64,000 nucleotides of DNA, taken from contig NC_021500.1 in the NCBI RefSeq assembly GCF_000410515.1, positions 4,898,001 through 4,962,000 of the forward strand, given 5' to 3'. A program made the translations under genes and the position numbers. Positions 50,115-61,384 of the stretch are shown one piece after another. The DNA comes from Enterobacter sp. R4-368 (GTDB taxonomy: Bacteria; Pseudomonadota; Gammaproteobacteria; Enterobacterales; Enterobacteriaceae). Every line of letters starts with the position of its first letter. Positions within the stretch are counted from its first letter, which is position 1. Below the pieces are notes generated by a model. The model was not told the DNA's origin. It made no database searches and saw nothing but the letters and a program-made list of their open reading frames with translations.

Positions 50115-51362
50115 CTACTCCTGGCGTTGAACGCTGCGGGTTGCCTCGGTTCTGGCCCGGCGGGCAGGGCGCTGCAAACTGCACCATGAATAGATGGCAT
50201 TAAACAGAACGACGCCCGCCGTCACGCAAAACACCGCACGAAAACCGTAGCTGGCCGAGACCGCCGCACCCATCAGCGGGCCGGTAACATTACCAATATC
50301 GCGGAATGACTGGTTGTAACTGAATATCCGTCCGGCAATTTGACTGGTGGAGTTGTAGACCAGCAACGTTTGCACCGCAGGGAGCAAGGCGCCGTCTGCA
50401 GCGCCGAGCAGGAAGCGCAAAATGCCCAGTTGCCACGGCGTTTGCACCATTGACATTGGCAGCAGTAGCAGGACGGAGATTATTAATGCCGCGACGAGGA
50501 TTTTCTCCGGGCCGATTTTGTCGCCCAATTTGCCCAGACGAGGTGCGCTAAGCAGTGCCGCGACGCCAGGCACGGAGGCAATCATGCCGCTGATAAAGGC
50601 AATGTTGCTGACATTACCCGCAAGATCGCGCACATAGAGTGTCAGAATCGGCGCAATAGAGCCCGTCGCTACCTGGATAATCATGGTGGTGATGAACAGG
50701 CTCAACACCAGTTTGGGGCTTTTTAGCGAGGCGAAAACCTCTTTGAAGTGCAACATCTCGCGTTTTGCCACCGGGGTGAAATTTTCGCGGATGCAAAGTA
50801 GCGTGAGCAGAAAGCAGATAAAAAGCACAGAAGCGGTAATAAAAAAGACCATCCGCAAACCCCAGCTATCGGCCAGCAAACCACCGGCCAGCGGGCCAAG
50901 CAGCGCGCCGCTGACGCCTCCCGTTGAGAGCGTCCCCAGCGCCCAGCCGCTTTTATTGCGCGGCATTTGCGTGGCGATCAGGGCATTTGCGTTGGGGATA
51001 AAACCGCCCAGCAAACCGAGCAACGCCCGCAGCACAAGGAGCTGCCAGACATTTTGTGCGATGCCCATTAACGCCATAACAATCGCCATGCCGAGCGCGG
51101 AACGCAGTAGCATGATTTTGCGTCCTTTACGGTCGGCAAGACCGCCCCAGAAGGGAGAAGCGATGGCAGAGAACAGGAAGGTGATGCTAAAGACTAAACC
51201 GGACCACATATTGAGCGCACCGGGATCGGTGATGCCAAGCTGCTCGACATAGAGGGGGATAAAGGGCATCACCAGGCTAAACGCTGCGCCAGTGAGAAAA
51301 CAGCCAAACCAGGCAACGGTGAGATTGCGCTTCCAGTTTATTGGGGCATCAGAGTGAGACAT
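50115..51362 (-). CDS. mdtG: MFS efflux protein MdtG
   Basis: 415 residues, 12 membrane spans, DHA1 family. The MFS motif [10 protein letters not shown] is intact. In E. coli it gives fosfomycin and deoxycholate resistance when overproduced and belongs to the MarA/SoxS/Rob regulon. ATG 51362 follows GGACG and aligns with the E. coli start; the frame is open to 51380. Confidence 0.95.
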   Translation of the reverse strand: MSHSDAPINWKRNLTVAWFGCFLTGAAFSLVMPFIPLYVEQLGITDPGALNMWSGLVFSITFLFSAIASPFWGGLADRKGRKIMLLRSALGMAIVMALMGIAQNVWQLLVLRALLGLLGGFIPNANALIATQMPRNKSGWALGTLSTGGVSGALLGPLAGGLLADSWGLRMVFFITASVLFICFLLTLLCIRENFTPVAKREMLHFKEVFASLKSPKLVLSLFITTMIIQVATGSIAPILTLYVRDLAGNVSNIAFISGMIASVPGVAALLSAPRLGKLGDKIGPEKILVAALIISVLLLLPMSMVQTPWQLGILRFLLGAADGALLPAVQTLLVYNSTSQIAGRIFSYNQSFRDIGNVTGPLMGAAVSASYGFRAVFCVTAGVVLFNAIYSWCSLQRPARRARTEATRSVQRQE

Positions 51363-51468
51363 AACCGTCCATAACAGCACACATTAATAATAGTCGATAG
51401 TAAGCATGCTAATTATGCGCCCGGGTTATGATTGCCGCAATGCGCTGACGCAGGTTTGTATGACAAAA

Positions 51469-51494
51469 AAAGAGCCTGCATTTGCAGGCTCTTT
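51469..51494 (-). terminator. Terminator of lpxL
   Basis: 12-bp perfect stem AAAGAGCCTGCA / TGCAGGCTCTTT, two-base loop, with T run on the minus strand, just after the lpxL stop. Confidence 0.88.
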
Positions 51495-51500
51495 ATCGCT

Positions 51501-52421
51501 TCAGTAGCGAGAGGGGACGCCTTCCGGGCGCGTTTTGAAGCGGCGATGCAGCCACATATATTGCTCTGGCGCCATCATAATGCAGCGCTCAACCACTTTG
51601 TTCATCCATGCTGCGGTGGTTTCTGCGTCATCGAGCGGAGGAGAGCATTCCGGTTCGAGAATAATCAGTTCATACCCTTTACCGTCCGGTTTACGCCGTG
51701 GAACAAAAGGAACGATACAGGCCTGGGACATGCGGGCCAGCATCCAGGTTCCTGACGTGGAAGCCGCATCTTTAACGGCAAAGAAAGGGGCGAAAACGCT
51801 GGCGCGCGGGCCGTAGTCATGATCGGGCGCGTACCAAACGACATCACCCGCTTTCAGGGCGCGGATCATGCCTTTGAGATCTTTACGGTCGATCATGCTT
51901 TTATTAGAACGCATGCGGCCCCAGGTTTGCAGCAGATCAATAACCGGGTTGTCGTTCGGGCGATAGACACCAATACCTGGCTCGTTCAGACCAAACATGC
52001 GGGCACCGATCTCCAGCGTCAAAAAATGGACGCCGATCAGCAAAATTCCTCGCCCCTGCGCCTGCACGCTTCTGACATGTTCAAAATCGATAACGTCCAT
52101 CCAGCGTGACATCCGGCGATCGGACCAGAACCAGGCCATGCCGGTTTCCATCAAACCCATGCCAACCGACTCAAAATTTTTTGCGACCATTTTCTGCCGC
52201 TCTGTTTCGCTCATGTGCGGAAAGCAGAGTTCGAGATTGCGCTGCGCAATACGCGCGCGACGTTTCATCAGGCGCTGCGCCAGGTGACCAATGCCACAGC
52301 CGAGGCGGTAAATCACGGGATAGGGGAGTTGAACAACTAACCACAGCATGCCGACCCCGAACCAGAGAGCCCAGTAGCGCGGGTGCAGCAGCGATGCCGT
52401 AAACTTGGGTAAATGCGTCAT
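51501..52421 (-). CDS. lpxL: Lipid A lauroyltransferase LpxL
   Basis: 306 residues, identical length to E. coli. One N-terminal membrane anchor (about 17-37). HX4D/E active site as [10 protein letters not shown]. Transfers laurate from acyl-ACP to Kdo2-lipid IVA on the inner leaflet of the inner membrane. Divergent from trhO. Confidence 0.96.
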   Translation of the reverse strand: MTHLPKFTASLLHPRYWALWFGVGMLWLVVQLPYPVIYRLGCGIGHLAQRLMKRRARIAQRNLELCFPHMSETERQKMVAKNFESVGMGLMETGMAWFWSDRRMSRWMDVIDFEHVRSVQAQGRGILLIGVHFLTLEIGARMFGLNEPGIGVYRPNDNPVIDLLQTWGRMRSNKSMIDRKDLKGMIRALKAGDVVWYAPDHDYGPRASVFAPFFAVKDAASTSGTWMLARMSQACIVPFVPRRKPDGKGYELIILEPECSPPLDDAETTAAWMNKVVERCIMMAPEQYMWLHRRFKTRPEGVPSRY

Positions 52422-52638
52422 GACTGTCCTGTTTGAAGCAACAATTCCCTGTATTCTCGCATTTTTTCGGAATTAACCAAAACCATGGCGCACAGAATGC
52501 CTGTTTTGTCAGGAATTGTTGCGTCGTAATCGTTAGAATGAGAGAAAATGTAGCGCAAAATGTGTGGATGTAAATTATCAGTATTTGCTTTATGATGCCG
52601 CCGTTTTTTCACCCCTAACTTTGCAGGACACGTACACC

Positions 52639-53688
52639 ATGCCAGTGTTACACAACCGCATATCCAATGATGAACTGAAGGCGCGGATGCTCGCGGAAAC
52701 GGAACCGCGCGTTACCGTCTCGTTCTATAAATATTTCTCGATTATTAATCCGCAAGCCACGCGCGACGCGCTCTACCAGGCTTTTAGCCAGTTGAACGTG
52801 TTTGGCCGTATTTACCTTGCCCATGAAGGTATCAATGCGCAAATCAGCGTGCCACAAAGTAAATTCGATACCTTTCGCCAGACGCTTTATGCGTTCGATC
52901 CGGCGCTCGACGGCCTGCGTTTAAATATCGCGATTGATGATGACGGTAAATCCTTCTGGGTGCTGCGCATGAAAGTCCGCGACAGGATTGTTGCCGACGG
53001 TATCGAAGATGAGAGTTTTGACGCCAGCGATGTGGGGGATTATCTGAAAGCGGCGGAAGTGAATGCCATGCTCGACGATCCTGAGGCGGTGTTCATTGAT
53101 ATGCGCAATCACTACGAATACGAAGTCGGACATTTCGCTGGTGCGCTGGAGATCCCGGCGGATACGTTCCGCGAGCAGCTACCGAAAGCGGTCGAAATGA
53201 TGCAGGAACATAAAGATAAGAAAATCGTTATGTACTGCACCGGCGGTATTCGCTGCGAGAAAGCGAGTGCCTGGATGAAGCATAACGGCTTCACTAAAGT
53301 GTGGCATATCGAAGGCGGCATTATCGAATATGCGCGCCGCGCGCGCGAACAGGGCTTGCCGGTGCGTTTTATCGGTAAAAACTTTGTATTTGATGAGCGT
53401 ATGGGCGAGCGCATTTCCGATGACGTTATTGCTCATTGCCATCAGTGCGGCACTCCCTGCGATTCCCATACCAATTGTCGCAATGACGGCTGCCATTTGC
53501 TGTTTATTCAGTGTCCGGCCTGCGCTGAGAAATTTAATGGTTGCTGCAGTGAGCTGTGCAAAGAAGAGAGCGAATTGCCGGAAGAAGAGCAGCGTAAACG
53601 TCGCGCCGGGCGGGAGAATGGCAACAAAATCTTTAACAAATCCCGTGGTCGTCTGAATACCAAACTGGGGATTCCGGATCCGGAATAA
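52639..53688 (+). CDS. trhO: tRNA uridine-34 hydroxylase TrhO (YceA)
   Basis: 349 residues. N-terminal RNA-binding-like domain, then a rhodanese domain with the active loop [12 protein letters not shown], and a Cys-rich tail ([14 protein letters not shown]). Makes 5-hydroxyuridine at position 34 of tRNAs in the cytoplasm. ATG 52639 matches E. coli. Confidence 0.95.
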   Translation: MPVLHNRISNDELKARMLAETEPRVTVSFYKYFSIINPQATRDALYQAFSQLNVFGRIYLAHEGINAQISVPQSKFDTFRQTLYAFDPALDGLRLNIAIDDDGKSFWVLRMKVRDRIVADGIEDESFDASDVGDYLKAAEVNAMLDDPEAVFIDMRNHYEYEVGHFAGALEIPADTFREQLPKAVEMMQEHKDKKIVMYCTGGIRCEKASAWMKHNGFTKVWHIEGGIIEYARRAREQGLPVRFIGKNFVFDERMGERISDDVIAHCHQCGTPCDSHTNCRNDGCHLLFIQCPACAEKFNGCCSELCKEESELPEEEQRKRRAGRENGNKIFNKSRGRLNTKLGIPDPE

Positions 53689-53694
53689 ACCCTG

Positions 53695-53716
53695 GGGAGA
53701 GGGTTGCCCCTCTCCC
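53695..53716. terminator. Hairpin between trhO and yceI
   Basis: GGGAGAGGG / CCCTCTCCC nine-base stem with four-base loop between convergent genes; no long T run. Confidence 0.6.
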
Positions 53717-53722
53717 GCAATC

Positions 53723-54298
53723 TTACTTCTGACGCACGCCTTCCACGGAAATAATCAGTTCAACGTCCTGTGACGCCGGACCCAGATCGGTGGTGATGTT
53801 AAAATCTTTCAGCTTAATTTTGCCGGAAGCTTCAAAGCCTGCGCGCACGCCGCCCCACGGATCATCGCCCTGGCCCATCAGTTTCGCCGCCAGCACTACC
53901 GGTTTGGTGACGCCATTCAGCGTCAGATTGCCGGTAATATCCAGCCCGTCACCCGCTTTTTTCACCTCGGTTGAAGTAAAGGTTGCCTGCGGGAATTTGG
54001 CGACATTCAGGAATTCAGCACTGCGTAAGTGTTTATCACGCTCGGCGTGGTTGGTATCGACACTGTTAGTGTTAATGGTCACGTTCACTTTGTCTGAGGC
54101 CGGGTTGGCTTCGTCGAAGCTAAACGTCCCGTCGAAATCTTTAAACGTGCCATAGAGCCAGCTATAGCCGAGGTGCTGGATACGAAAATTAACGAAGGCG
54201 TGTTGACCCTCTTTATCAATTTTGTAGTCCGCAGCGATAGCAGAACCCGTGGTGAACAGCAGCGAAGCGAGAGCGAGTCCCGGCAGGATTTTCTTCAT
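53723..54298 (-). CDS. yceI: Periplasmic YceI-family protein
   Basis: 191 residues, same as E. coli. Signal peptide ([18 protein letters not shown]). Lipocalin-like barrel that binds polyisoprenoid lipid. It starts two bases after the end of yceJ, with which it forms an operon. The open frame to 54592 is only antisense of yceJ. Confidence 0.95.
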   Translation of the reverse strand: MKKILPGLALASLLFTTGSAIAADYKIDKEGQHAFVNFRIQHLGYSWLYGTFKDFDGTFSFDEANPASDKVNVTINTNSVDTNHAERDKHLRSAEFLNVAKFPQATFTSTEVKKAGDGLDITGNLTLNGVTKPVVLAAKLMGQGDDPWGGVRAGFEASGKIKLKDFNITTDLGPASQDVELIISVEGVRQK

Positions 54299-54299
54299 A

Positions 54300-54866
54300 T
54301 TATGCTCCAGAGTCAGGCGACGATTTCCCCAGCATGCGCTTGAGAGTGACGTCTTTATCGATGAAATGGTGTTTAATCGCGGCAAGGCCATGTAATACGG
54401 ACAGCACAACCACTGTCCATGCCAGCCAGAGGTGAATATTTCCGGCAAGGTCGGCTTGCGATCCGGCATCGGCAAGCGTTGCGGGGATCTCGAACAGGCC
54501 GAAAACGTTGATGGGTTTACCGTCGGCCGTGGAGATGAGATAGCCGCTGAAAAGAATGCCGAACAACAGCAAATAGAGCGCGATATGAACAAGCACGGCG
54601 CTGATATGCGTCAGACGTGAATAGCTGGCGAGCGGCTTTGGCGGCGGGGAAAGAAAACGCCACACTACCCGGAACACGAGGCCGAGCATGAGCAAAATGC
54701 CGATGCTCTTATGGAGCTCAGGCGCTTTATGATACCAGCCGTCGTAATAGCTCAGTGTCACCATCCACAGACCCAACGCGAACATACCATAAACCACAAT
54801 GGCTACCAGCCAGTGCAGAACAATAGAAACGGCGCCGTAGCGCTCAGGTGAATTGCGTAATGGCAT
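54300..54866 (-). CDS. yceJ: Cytochrome b561 homologue YceJ
   Basis: 188 residues, four membrane spans, His ligands for two hemes ([28 protein letters not shown]). Shares the operon with yceI, a quinone/isoprenoid-binding protein, which suggests electron transfer in the membrane. Confidence 0.94.
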   Translation of the reverse strand: MPLRNSPERYGAVSIVLHWLVAIVVYGMFALGLWMVTLSYYDGWYHKAPELHKSIGILLMLGLVFRVVWRFLSPPPKPLASYSRLTHISAVLVHIALYLLLFGILFSGYLISTADGKPINVFGLFEIPATLADAGSQADLAGNIHLWLAWTVVVLSVLHGLAAIKHHFIDKDVTLKRMLGKSSPDSGA

Positions 54867-55125
54867 AATTGTTAATCTGGGTTAATAACTGGTTAAATTA
54901 AAATGGCGGGAGAAAAACAATATTGCAACTCAAAATTACGCTATTGGATCGTTATTTTTTCTATATCATCGTTTTTGAATGACTTTGCTGGATAACATTC
55001 AGCACATTAGGTGGACTGTGGTGTAAGTCCTCAATTTATTAAGGTTTTGTTGCGGAGAGGATGTTTAAATATTCTGCCCTGAAAATATATTTTTATAAGT
55101 ATATGTCAGTTTTTGTCAGTGTTTA

Positions 55126-55242
55126 TCAAGATGCCCATACGATATAGATAATATCGATCAGTGCGATAAGTAACCATAGCGCAATATAAAGCATCAAATG
55201 TTCACGCACGTTATTTATTAAGTAATGAAACAGACGGCGCAT
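55126..55242 (-). CDS. yceO: Small membrane protein YceO
   Basis: 38 residues, start [20 protein letters not shown], then a hydrophobic helix [16 protein letters not shown]. coli YceO has [20 protein letters not shown] in the same place between yceJ and solA, with eight more N-terminal residues. GGAGAG lies five bases before the ATG. Probably a single-span inner-membrane protein; in E. coli linked to biofilm formation. Confidence 0.85.
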   Translation of the reverse strand: MRRLFHYLINNVREHLMLYIALWLLIALIDIIYIVWAS

Positions 55243-55293
55243 ATTCTCTCCGTAAAAATGCGATAAGCGACCCCGAACGAGGCCGCTGAAAGG

Positions 55294-56412
55294 TTACCCG
55301 GTAAAACGGGAAAGTGAGAAAGGTTGTAAATCAAAATGCGAACGTTTGCCGTGGGCAAATTCACAGGCAATTTCGCCCAGCACTGGCGCAAATTTGAAAC
55401 CGTGTCCGCTAAGACCAGTGACAATCAGCGTGTCCGGGGATCCCGGCAGCGTATCAATAATAAAGTCTTCATCCGGAGAGTTATCGTAGGTGCAGGATGC
55501 ACCGTACAAGCACCCACCGATGCCGGGCAGAAACTGGCGCAGGAAAGCGAAACATTCGGAGCCATCTCCCGGCTCTTCGCCAAACGGCTTACGCTGCTGC
55601 GCGTCGCTGATAAGCTGCCCGCCGTTGTGACGGCCAATTTTTAATTCATTGTCTTCCGCCGGGAAGCCGTAATACTGGTCGCCATTGGGCATTTCACCGG
55701 TAAACGCCGGGAATTTGTTTTTGGTGCTGTAACGGCCATCGGCCTGGAACCACGCAAAAACTTTGCGGACCGGTTGTATCGGCAATGCCGGCAGCAGTTT
55801 TTGCACCCACGTCCCCGCGCTGACAAGAACTTTTTTGCCGTGGAATGTCCCTTCCCGGGTATCGATGCTGATACCGTCTTCATGATGATGCAGCGCGGTG
55901 ACCGGGCAATTGAAGAGCTGAGCGCAGCCCGCCTCTTTGGCAAGACGGATCCAGGTCTTTACCGCCAGTTCGCTACGCAGCACACCGGAGTCGGCTTCAA
56001 ACAGGCCGATGTAATCGTCGGGTACGCGGATTTCCGGCCAGCGAGCCATCAGTGACGGGGCATCGAGTTTTTCGACGGCCAGCTGCCACTGCGCTGCGCT
56101 TTGCGCGACGTTAGCCAAAAAAGTGGAATCAGCCGGACCAATATTGATAACGCCTGTACGGTCAAATACCGCTTCGCCGCTTTCCGCCGCCAGTTGCTCC
56201 CACAACTGCTGCGCGCGCAACACCAGCGGAACATATTTCTCGCCTTCGCCGTAAGCGTGGCGAATTAAACGCGTATCACCGTGGTGGCTGCCTTCCTTAT
56301 GGGGCGGCAGGTGAGCGTCGGTCATCAGCACATTCAGCCTGCTTTGCGTGGCGTAATAGCCTGCCGCTGCGCCGACAGAGCCGCTGCCAATAATAATGAG
56401 ATCGTATTTCAT
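55294..56412 (-). CDS. solA: N-methyl-L-tryptophan oxidase SolA
   Basis: 372 residues, same length as E. coli. FAD-binding [14 protein letters not shown] at the N terminus; covalent FAD Cys in [15 protein letters not shown]. Oxidises N-methyl-Trp and sarcosine. GGAG precedes the ATG. Confidence 0.95.
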   Translation of the reverse strand: MKYDLIIIGSGSVGAAAGYYATQSRLNVLMTDAHLPPHKEGSHHGDTRLIRHAYGEGEKYVPLVLRAQQLWEQLAAESGEAVFDRTGVINIGPADSTFLANVAQSAAQWQLAVEKLDAPSLMARWPEIRVPDDYIGLFEADSGVLRSELAVKTWIRLAKEAGCAQLFNCPVTALHHHEDGISIDTREGTFHGKKVLVSAGTWVQKLLPALPIQPVRKVFAWFQADGRYSTKNKFPAFTGEMPNGDQYYGFPAEDNELKIGRHNGGQLISDAQQRKPFGEEPGDGSECFAFLRQFLPGIGGCLYGASCTYDNSPDEDFIIDTLPGSPDTLIVTGLSGHGFKFAPVLGEIACEFAHGKRSHFDLQPFSLSRFTG

Positions 56413-56488
56413 GGTGGTGTTCTCCAGGCAAATGCGTGTTCAGGAGGGTAATTAACCTGGGAACGTTATACAAGGACAGAAATAAGAA

Positions 56489-56507
56489 AGGCACCACAAG
56501 GGTGCCT
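56489..56507 (-). terminator. Terminator of bssS
   Basis: AGGCACC / GGTGCCT seven-base stem, five-base loop, followed on the minus strand by TTCTTATTTC. Confidence 0.7.
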
Positions 56508-56532
56508 GTTGAGTCTATATAGCGCATTATCA

Positions 56533-56787
56533 CTAATGCCTGCGATACTCATCTTCCTGGTAGTCGCCCGATTCAATCTTGGCAATGCCCGCTTCGAGTA
56601 TCGATATAAACTGGCGGGCAACATCGGTCGTTAACCACAACGTCTGGCCGACTTCGGTCTCTTCCTGAGCGGCTCTGTTTGGGGTCTGGTAGTGCAACCG
56701 GAGCATCAGTGCGTCGTAGCTATCCACGGTGCTGATGTCCCATCCGACCAGTGGATGGGTCTGGATGACTTCATTATTCTTTACCAT
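56533..56787 (-). CDS. bssS: Biofilm regulator BssS
   Basis: 84 residues, same as E. coli. VKNNEVIQTHPLVGWDISTV is nearly identical. Affects biofilm formation and indole/AI-2 signalling. Second of two adjacent ATG codons taken, to match E. coli and the GGGGG spacing. Confidence 0.94.
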   Translation of the reverse strand: MVKNNEVIQTHPLVGWDISTVDSYDALMLRLHYQTPNRAAQEETEVGQTLWLTTDVARQFISILEAGIAKIESGDYQEDEYRRH

Positions 56788-57017
56788 CATAACCCCCTTT
56801 ATTGGCGTGTTTAATTCGACAACGACTCTTGAGGTTCAATGCGTGTTTTATTTGAAGCTTTTTCAGTATACCAACAAGTGGGGTTGTAGATCGAATAATT
56901 AAACACTCTGCAACATGTTTTTTCGGCCGTTAGATTTTTTTGAATAAGAAAACGGGCTCTTAACCATATATTTTTATTAAAAAAGATCTGCACCAGGATT
57001 GCGCTTAAAAAAACAAC

Positions 57018-57040
57018 AAAAAAAGCCGGGGCGACCCGGC
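57018..57040 (-). terminator. Terminator of dinI
   Basis: GCCGGG / CCCGGC with four-base loop, T run on the minus strand. Confidence 0.8.
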
Positions 57041-57064
57041 AATAAGCACAAACTTAAAGAGAAA

Positions 57065-57310
57065 TTAGTCGGTGATAAACCAGTCGTCGGCGCTTTCCCA
57101 GGTTTCCTGCAAAATTTCAGTTATGCGATCTTTATCTTCTTTTGCACCGCCTAAAACCGAAAGATTATTTGCTGCGGCATAGCGAACCGTAATTTTGTTT
57201 TCGCGATCGGGGTAACAATTGTTCAGACGTCGAGATAACTCGCCCGCCAGTGCATCAACAGCGCCAGGCGGTAAGGGTGTGGTTTTGGCGATAGTCACTT
57301 CAATGCGCAT
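57065..57310 (-). CDS. dinI: DNA-damage-inducible protein DinI
   Basis: 81 residues, same as E. coli. RIEVTIAKTTPLPPGAVDAL; acidic C-terminal helix (TWESADDWF) mimics DNA and binds RecA, steadying filaments and limiting UmuD cleavage. A LexA box lies about 20 bases upstream. Confidence 0.95.
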   Translation of the reverse strand: MRIEVTIAKTTPLPPGAVDALAGELSRRLNNCYPDRENKITVRYAAANNLSVLGGAKEDKDRITEILQETWESADDWFITD

Positions 57311-57331
57311 AATAGCCCCCTGTGTAATTTA

Positions 57332-57347
57332 CTGTATGTTTATACAG
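57332..57347. promoter_or_regulatory. LexA (SOS) box of dinI
   Basis: CTGTATGTTTATACAG, CTGT-N8-ACAG, a full match to the SOS consensus, 22 bases before the dinI ATG. Confidence 0.9.
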
Positions 57348-57385
57348 TTAAGCGGAAAATATTACAACAGGGAGCGATAATTTTT

Positions 57386-58426
57386 TTATTTAACCCGCCA
57401 GCGCACGGTTTCACCGGCGAGGAACGGCACCAGTGAATCTTCCGGCAGCGCAATCGTCTCTGGCACCTGGCTCTCTTCACGCACCAGCTCAACAAACGTT
57501 TCGTTCACCGGTAAGCCATAGAAACGTGGCCCGTTGACGGAACAGAACGCTTCAAAGTGCTGGAGGGCGTTCATCTCTTCGAACACGGTTGCATAACTGC
57601 CAAGCGCGGTGGGGGCGTTGAAACAACCGGCGCAGCCGCAACTGGCCTCTTTACGATGACGCGCATGCGGCGCAGAGTCCGTACCGAGAAACGCGCGCGT
57701 AAAGCCGCTGGCAACCAGTTCGCGCAGCGCCTGCTGGTGAATATTACGCTTCAGGATCGGCAGGCAATAAAGATGCGGGCGCACGCCACCGACCAGCATA
57801 TGGTTACGGTTAAACATCAGATGCTGAGGGGTAATGGTCGCGGCCAGCAGCTCATTGCCATCGCGCACATAATCTGCGGCATCTTTGGTCGTAATATGCT
57901 CAAACACCACTTTCAGCCCCGGTAGGCGCTGGCGTAACGGTTCCATGACCGTTTCGATAAACCGCGCTTCGCGATCGAAAATATCAATATCCGCGTGCGT
58001 CACTTCACCATGCACCAGCAGCGGCATGCCCAGTTTCTCCATCCGTTCCAGAACCGGCATAATCGCATCAATGCTGGTAACACCATGGCTGGAGTTGGTT
58101 GTGGCATTCGCCGGATAGAGTTTCGCTGCCGTAAATACCTGCTGGTTAAAGCCGCGTTCGACTTCATCGGCGCTCAGGCTATCGGTCAGATAGCAGGTCA
58201 TTAATGGCGTAAAATCATGCCCGGCGGGTACGGCGTCAAGAATACGCTGGCGGTAGGCGATAGCCGCATCCACAGTGGTGACAGGAGGAGCAAGGTTCGG
58301 CATGACAATGGCGCGGGCGTAAGTTTCGCTGGTCCACGGCACCACGGTTTTTAGCATTTCGCCATCACGTAAATGGACATGCCAGTCGTCAGGACGGCGG
58401 ATTTTCAAAACCTGGGGTTGGGTCAT
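57386..58426 (-). CDS. pyrC: Dihydroorotase PyrC
   Basis: 346 residues, close to E. coli (348). Third step of pyrimidine synthesis. Metal-binding HVHLRDG, carboxylated Lys in [13 protein letters not shown], catalytic Asp in [16 protein letters not shown] 58426 aligned with E. coli. Leader hairpin and PurR box upstream. Confidence 0.96.
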   Translation of the reverse strand: MTQPQVLKIRRPDDWHVHLRDGEMLKTVVPWTSETYARAIVMPNLAPPVTTVDAAIAYRQRILDAVPAGHDFTPLMTCYLTDSLSADEVERGFNQQVFTAAKLYPANATTNSSHGVTSIDAIMPVLERMEKLGMPLLVHGEVTHADIDIFDREARFIETVMEPLRQRLPGLKVVFEHITTKDAADYVRDGNELLAATITPQHLMFNRNHMLVGGVRPHLYCLPILKRNIHQQALRELVASGFTRAFLGTDSAPHARHRKEASCGCAGCFNAPTALGSYATVFEEMNALQHFEAFCSVNGPRFYGLPVNETFVELVREESQVPETIALPEDSLVPFLAGETVRWRVK

Positions 58427-58430
58427 TGGA

Positions 58431-58470
58431 GTGCTCCGGCTGGTGAGAACAGGTGTTTTTTGCCGGGCAC
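58431..58470 (-). promoter_or_regulatory. pyrC leader hairpin sequestering ribosome site
   Basis: On the minus strand GTGCCCGGC (58470-58462) pairs with GCCGGAGCAC (58440-58431), one bulged A, closing over the GGAG that lies eight bases before the ATG. In E. coli, pyrC translation depends on which base the transcript starts at in such a stem. Confidence 0.75.
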
Positions 58471-58479
58471 TAAGAATAA

Positions 58480-58495
58480 GCGGAAACGTTTTCGT
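58480..58495. promoter_or_regulatory. PurR box upstream of pyrC
   Basis: GCGGAAACGTTTTCGT matches the PurR consensus ACGCAAACGTTTNCGT at most positions, at the expected distance upstream. Confidence 0.75.
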
Positions 58496-58518
58496 TTGCA
58501 TCCTTTTCCTGAAAAAAA

Positions 58519-58535
58519 GGGCGCTCGCGGCGCCC
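58519..58535 (-). terminator. Terminator of yceB
   Basis: GGGCGC / GCGCCC with short loop, then seven T on the minus strand. Confidence 0.75.
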
Positions 58536-58541
58536 TGTAAT

Positions 58542-59102
58542 TTAGTCGGTGAGGGGGATAATAATTTCCCCCGGTTTCACCTCAATCCCTTTGGCATATT
58601 TTTTCGCCAGCGCCTCGCCTTTGCTGTTGTCTTCTTTCAGCACATAAGCAGGGCGTTGGTTAAAGTAATTGCGCAGCGATTGATTAAGATAAGGCATCAA
58701 CGTTTGTAACACGGTCTGCATTTTTTCCGGTGTCACGGTGGCGTTAACCACTTCCATCTCTTGCAGGTAAATCGCGCCTTTTTCTTTATCAAACACCGGC
58801 AACGCTTTGAGTTTCAATTTGATGATGGCTTTCTGGTTGCCAAATAGCGAGGTCATATCCAGATTCGCATCACCGGTCAGCGTGATTTTATTGGGTTCTT
58901 CGCGACCGATTTCACTGGCCAGGTTATTCAGCACAATATGGGCATCCGCAACACCGGGCACGCCAATGTCTTTGGCGAAGTCGTTACGCTTCTGTAGCGC
59001 CTGGTTAATCTCCTGTTCGCTGATAGAATATTGGGTCAGTTGATTGCACCCCACCAGCACGCCGCTCAACAGTAATGCTGCGGCAAAAATAATTCTCTTC
59101 AT
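58542..59102 (-). CDS. yceB: Lipoprotein YceB (DUF1439)
   Basis: 186 residues, same as E. coli. Lipobox LVGC, Cys19. Periplasmic tubular lipid-binding-like protein; role unclear. Confidence 0.95.
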   Translation of the reverse strand: MKRIIFAAALLLSGVLVGCNQLTQYSISEQEINQALQKRNDFAKDIGVPGVADAHIVLNNLASEIGREEPNKITLTGDANLDMTSLFGNQKAIIKLKLKALPVFDKEKGAIYLQEMEVVNATVTPEKMQTVLQTLMPYLNQSLRNYFNQRPAYVLKEDNSKGEALAKKYAKGIEVKPGEIIIPLTD

Positions 59103-59190
59103 GAATTCCTCAACGTGATTGCCATGCTACGACGCAGGGGCGTAGCATGCGACACACGCTAAATAAAGGCCAGCGGAAAAAGCTGAAAGG

Positions 59191-59220
59191 CATGACGGAA
59201 GCGGGCGCGCTTCCGTCATG
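59191..59220 (-). terminator. Palindromic terminator after grxB
   Basis: 13-bp perfect arms CATGACGGAAGCG / CGCTTCCGTCATG with four-base loop, five bases after the grxB stop; T run weak. Confidence 0.65.
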
Positions 59221-59225
59221 GGCGG

Positions 59226-59873
59226 TTAAATAGCCATTGATGACAGCAAGTTAATTTGTGTCTGTTTCGCCATATTGTCGCGGTATGCTGCAACGCGGCT
59301 TGGCCAGTTGATACCGCTTACCAGCGTCAGATTACGCAGCAGCGGGAAGAGATGAATATCATCATCGGAGAGTTCTCCGTTCACCGCGTTGGGCTGAACA
59401 ATCAATTTATCCAGCACACGTAAATCGTCGCTGATATTTTTCGCTAACCCCGCCGAATGGCTGAGATGTTCGGCGAAATCGCCAATGGCGGCCTCTTTTT
59501 TGGCCACAAATCCGGCGCGCGCCTGCGGCGTGGAAAATTCGTCAAACGCCGATTTCGCAAAGCGGGGGATCAATAACTTATTAACGTAACCATTAACCTT
59601 GCGCAGCCACTCTTCGATTTTCGGGTTTTGCGTGCCGGTAAGCAGCGGTTTGCCATCGAGCTTATCGACATAGTGAACAATATCCATGCTTTCCGGCAGA
59701 TAGCGGCTGTCGTCCTTTTGCAGGATCGGCACCATTTTCTGGCCAATCATTTTCGTCGGTGTGGCTTCGTCATCATTGAGCAGGATCTTGAGTTCGACGG
59801 GGATGTTCTTGAGGCCGAAAATCATGCGGGCTTTAATGCAGAACGGGCAGTGATCGTAAATGTAGAGTTTCAC
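59226..59873 (-). CDS. grxB: Glutaredoxin 2
   Basis: 215 residues, same as E. coli Grx2. GTG start at 59873 with GGAG upstream. GST-like: thioredoxin domain with active site CPFC (9-12; E. coli has CPYC) and a helical C-terminal domain. Reduces protein and glutathione disulfides in the cytoplasm. Confidence 0.95.
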   Translation of the reverse strand: MKLYIYDHCPFCIKARMIFGLKNIPVELKILLNDDEATPTKMIGQKMVPILQKDDSRYLPESMDIVHYVDKLDGKPLLTGTQNPKIEEWLRKVNGYVNKLLIPRFAKSAFDEFSTPQARAGFVAKKEAAIGDFAEHLSHSAGLAKNISDDLRVLDKLIVQPNAVNGELSDDDIHLFPLLRNLTLVSGINWPSRVAAYRDNMAKQTQINLLSSMAI

Positions 59874-59938
59874 GTTTCTCCTCCATACTGGCTTATCCAT
59901 CAATTACCAGTATGGAAGAGGGAAAACCGGCGTGCAAA

Positions 59939-61147
59939 TCAGGCGCCGGGCTCGAGCATGGTCGGGCGAATACGTTTGTGGCTAAATTGCCACAGTAGCG
60001 CCATGGAGGTAATCATCCCGATAACGCCAAGCATCATCCACGGCAACTCTGGCTGGTTAAATGCTTTCCCGGCGTCAAACAGCCAGCCGCCACCGGCATA
60101 ACCAAGCGCGCCACCGAAGGCCAGCCCAAGACGGCTGAACCCCATATAGCTGCCGCGCGCACGGGAATCGGCCAGCTGTGCGCTTAACGTTTCCCGCGCG
60201 GGTTCGGCAATTATGGAGCCAATATAGAAGGTGCAAATCAGCGTGAAGAGCTGCTGCAGCGTGCCGACCATCCCCACCGGCAGCAGGCTGAAGGACATCA
60301 CCAGCAGACCGGCCATCAATCGATGCTCAAGACGAAAGCGTTTTTCACTCCAGCGAGCAATAGGGTAGAGCAGCGTCAGCGACAGACAGGCTTCAATGGC
60401 ATACATCCACTTCACTGCCGCCGGTGAGCCGGCAATGTCGTTAACCATAATCGGCAGCATCAACATGACCTGCACCGCCAGCATGTAATAACCGGTAAGG
60501 GTCAGCACGTAAGTCACAAAGCGCTTGTCACGCAGCACACGCGTCAGACCTTCGCGCACCGGTGCTTTCACCGTTGAGAGTTTCCAGGCAGGCAGCAGCC
60601 AGGCGTTAAATGCGGCACATAAAATAAACATCAGCGCACCGGCCGCACATACCAGACGAAAGTCATATTGCAGCAGCCAGCTGCCAAGCAGCGCGCCAAT
60701 AACGGCGCCCGCGCTGTCCTGCATCATTAATAGCGAGAAAAAACGGCTGCGCTGATTAGGGCGCACCAGTTTCACCACCAGCGCGGAGCGCGGCGGATCA
60801 AACAGCGTGCCGCCCAGCCCGGAAAGAATACAGGAAAGCCACAGCAGCCAGGGTTCATGCGCCACCGCCATCGCGGCAAAACCGCCCGCGCGCATCAGCA
60901 TGCCGGTGACAATCAACGGCTTGGCGCCGAAGCGGTCGGCAATCGCACCGCCGAAAATCCCCAACCCTTGTTGAATAAACTGACGCAAACCGAGCGCAAT
61001 GCCGACCATTAACGCCGCCCAGCCAAGCTGGTCAACAAAGCGGATAGAAATCAGTGGGAAGACAACGAAAAAGCCGAGAACAACCAGCATATTATCGACA
61101 AGCAGGAAATATTTACCCAGGCTCCTTGCCTGCGATATGCGCGCCAT
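59939..61147 (-). CDS. mdtH: MFS efflux protein MdtH
   Basis: 402 residues, same as E. coli. ATG 61147 with GGAGGGG. 12 membrane spans, motif [12 protein letters not shown]. Overproduction in E. coli gives quinolone resistance. Confidence 0.95.
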   Translation of the reverse strand: MARISQARSLGKYFLLVDNMLVVLGFFVVFPLISIRFVDQLGWAALMVGIALGLRQFIQQGLGIFGGAIADRFGAKPLIVTGMLMRAGGFAAMAVAHEPWLLWLSCILSGLGGTLFDPPRSALVVKLVRPNQRSRFFSLLMMQDSAGAVIGALLGSWLLQYDFRLVCAAGALMFILCAAFNAWLLPAWKLSTVKAPVREGLTRVLRDKRFVTYVLTLTGYYMLAVQVMLMLPIMVNDIAGSPAAVKWMYAIEACLSLTLLYPIARWSEKRFRLEHRLMAGLLVMSFSLLPVGMVGTLQQLFTLICTFYIGSIIAEPARETLSAQLADSRARGSYMGFSRLGLAFGGALGYAGGGWLFDAGKAFNQPELPWMMLGVIGMITSMALLWQFSHKRIRPTMLEPGA

Positions 61148-61384
61148 TTCCCCTCCGGGAAATAAGAAAGATAAGACCTTCTTATTCTGCGGTTTCGCCG
61201 GGCCTTTTCCCATCTTCGTGGTGACAATATTTTTTTATCAACGTCTGCCTTTGATTGAGACTTTTCATCGAAAATGGTGTTTGACGCAGAAAATGCCATG
61301 TTGCTGTTTTCCCACAGCCCCGGAGCAACTGTATAGTAAAGGGAAGGGGTTAAAAGAGTCGTAAAACGGAAGGAGTGGTAATGC

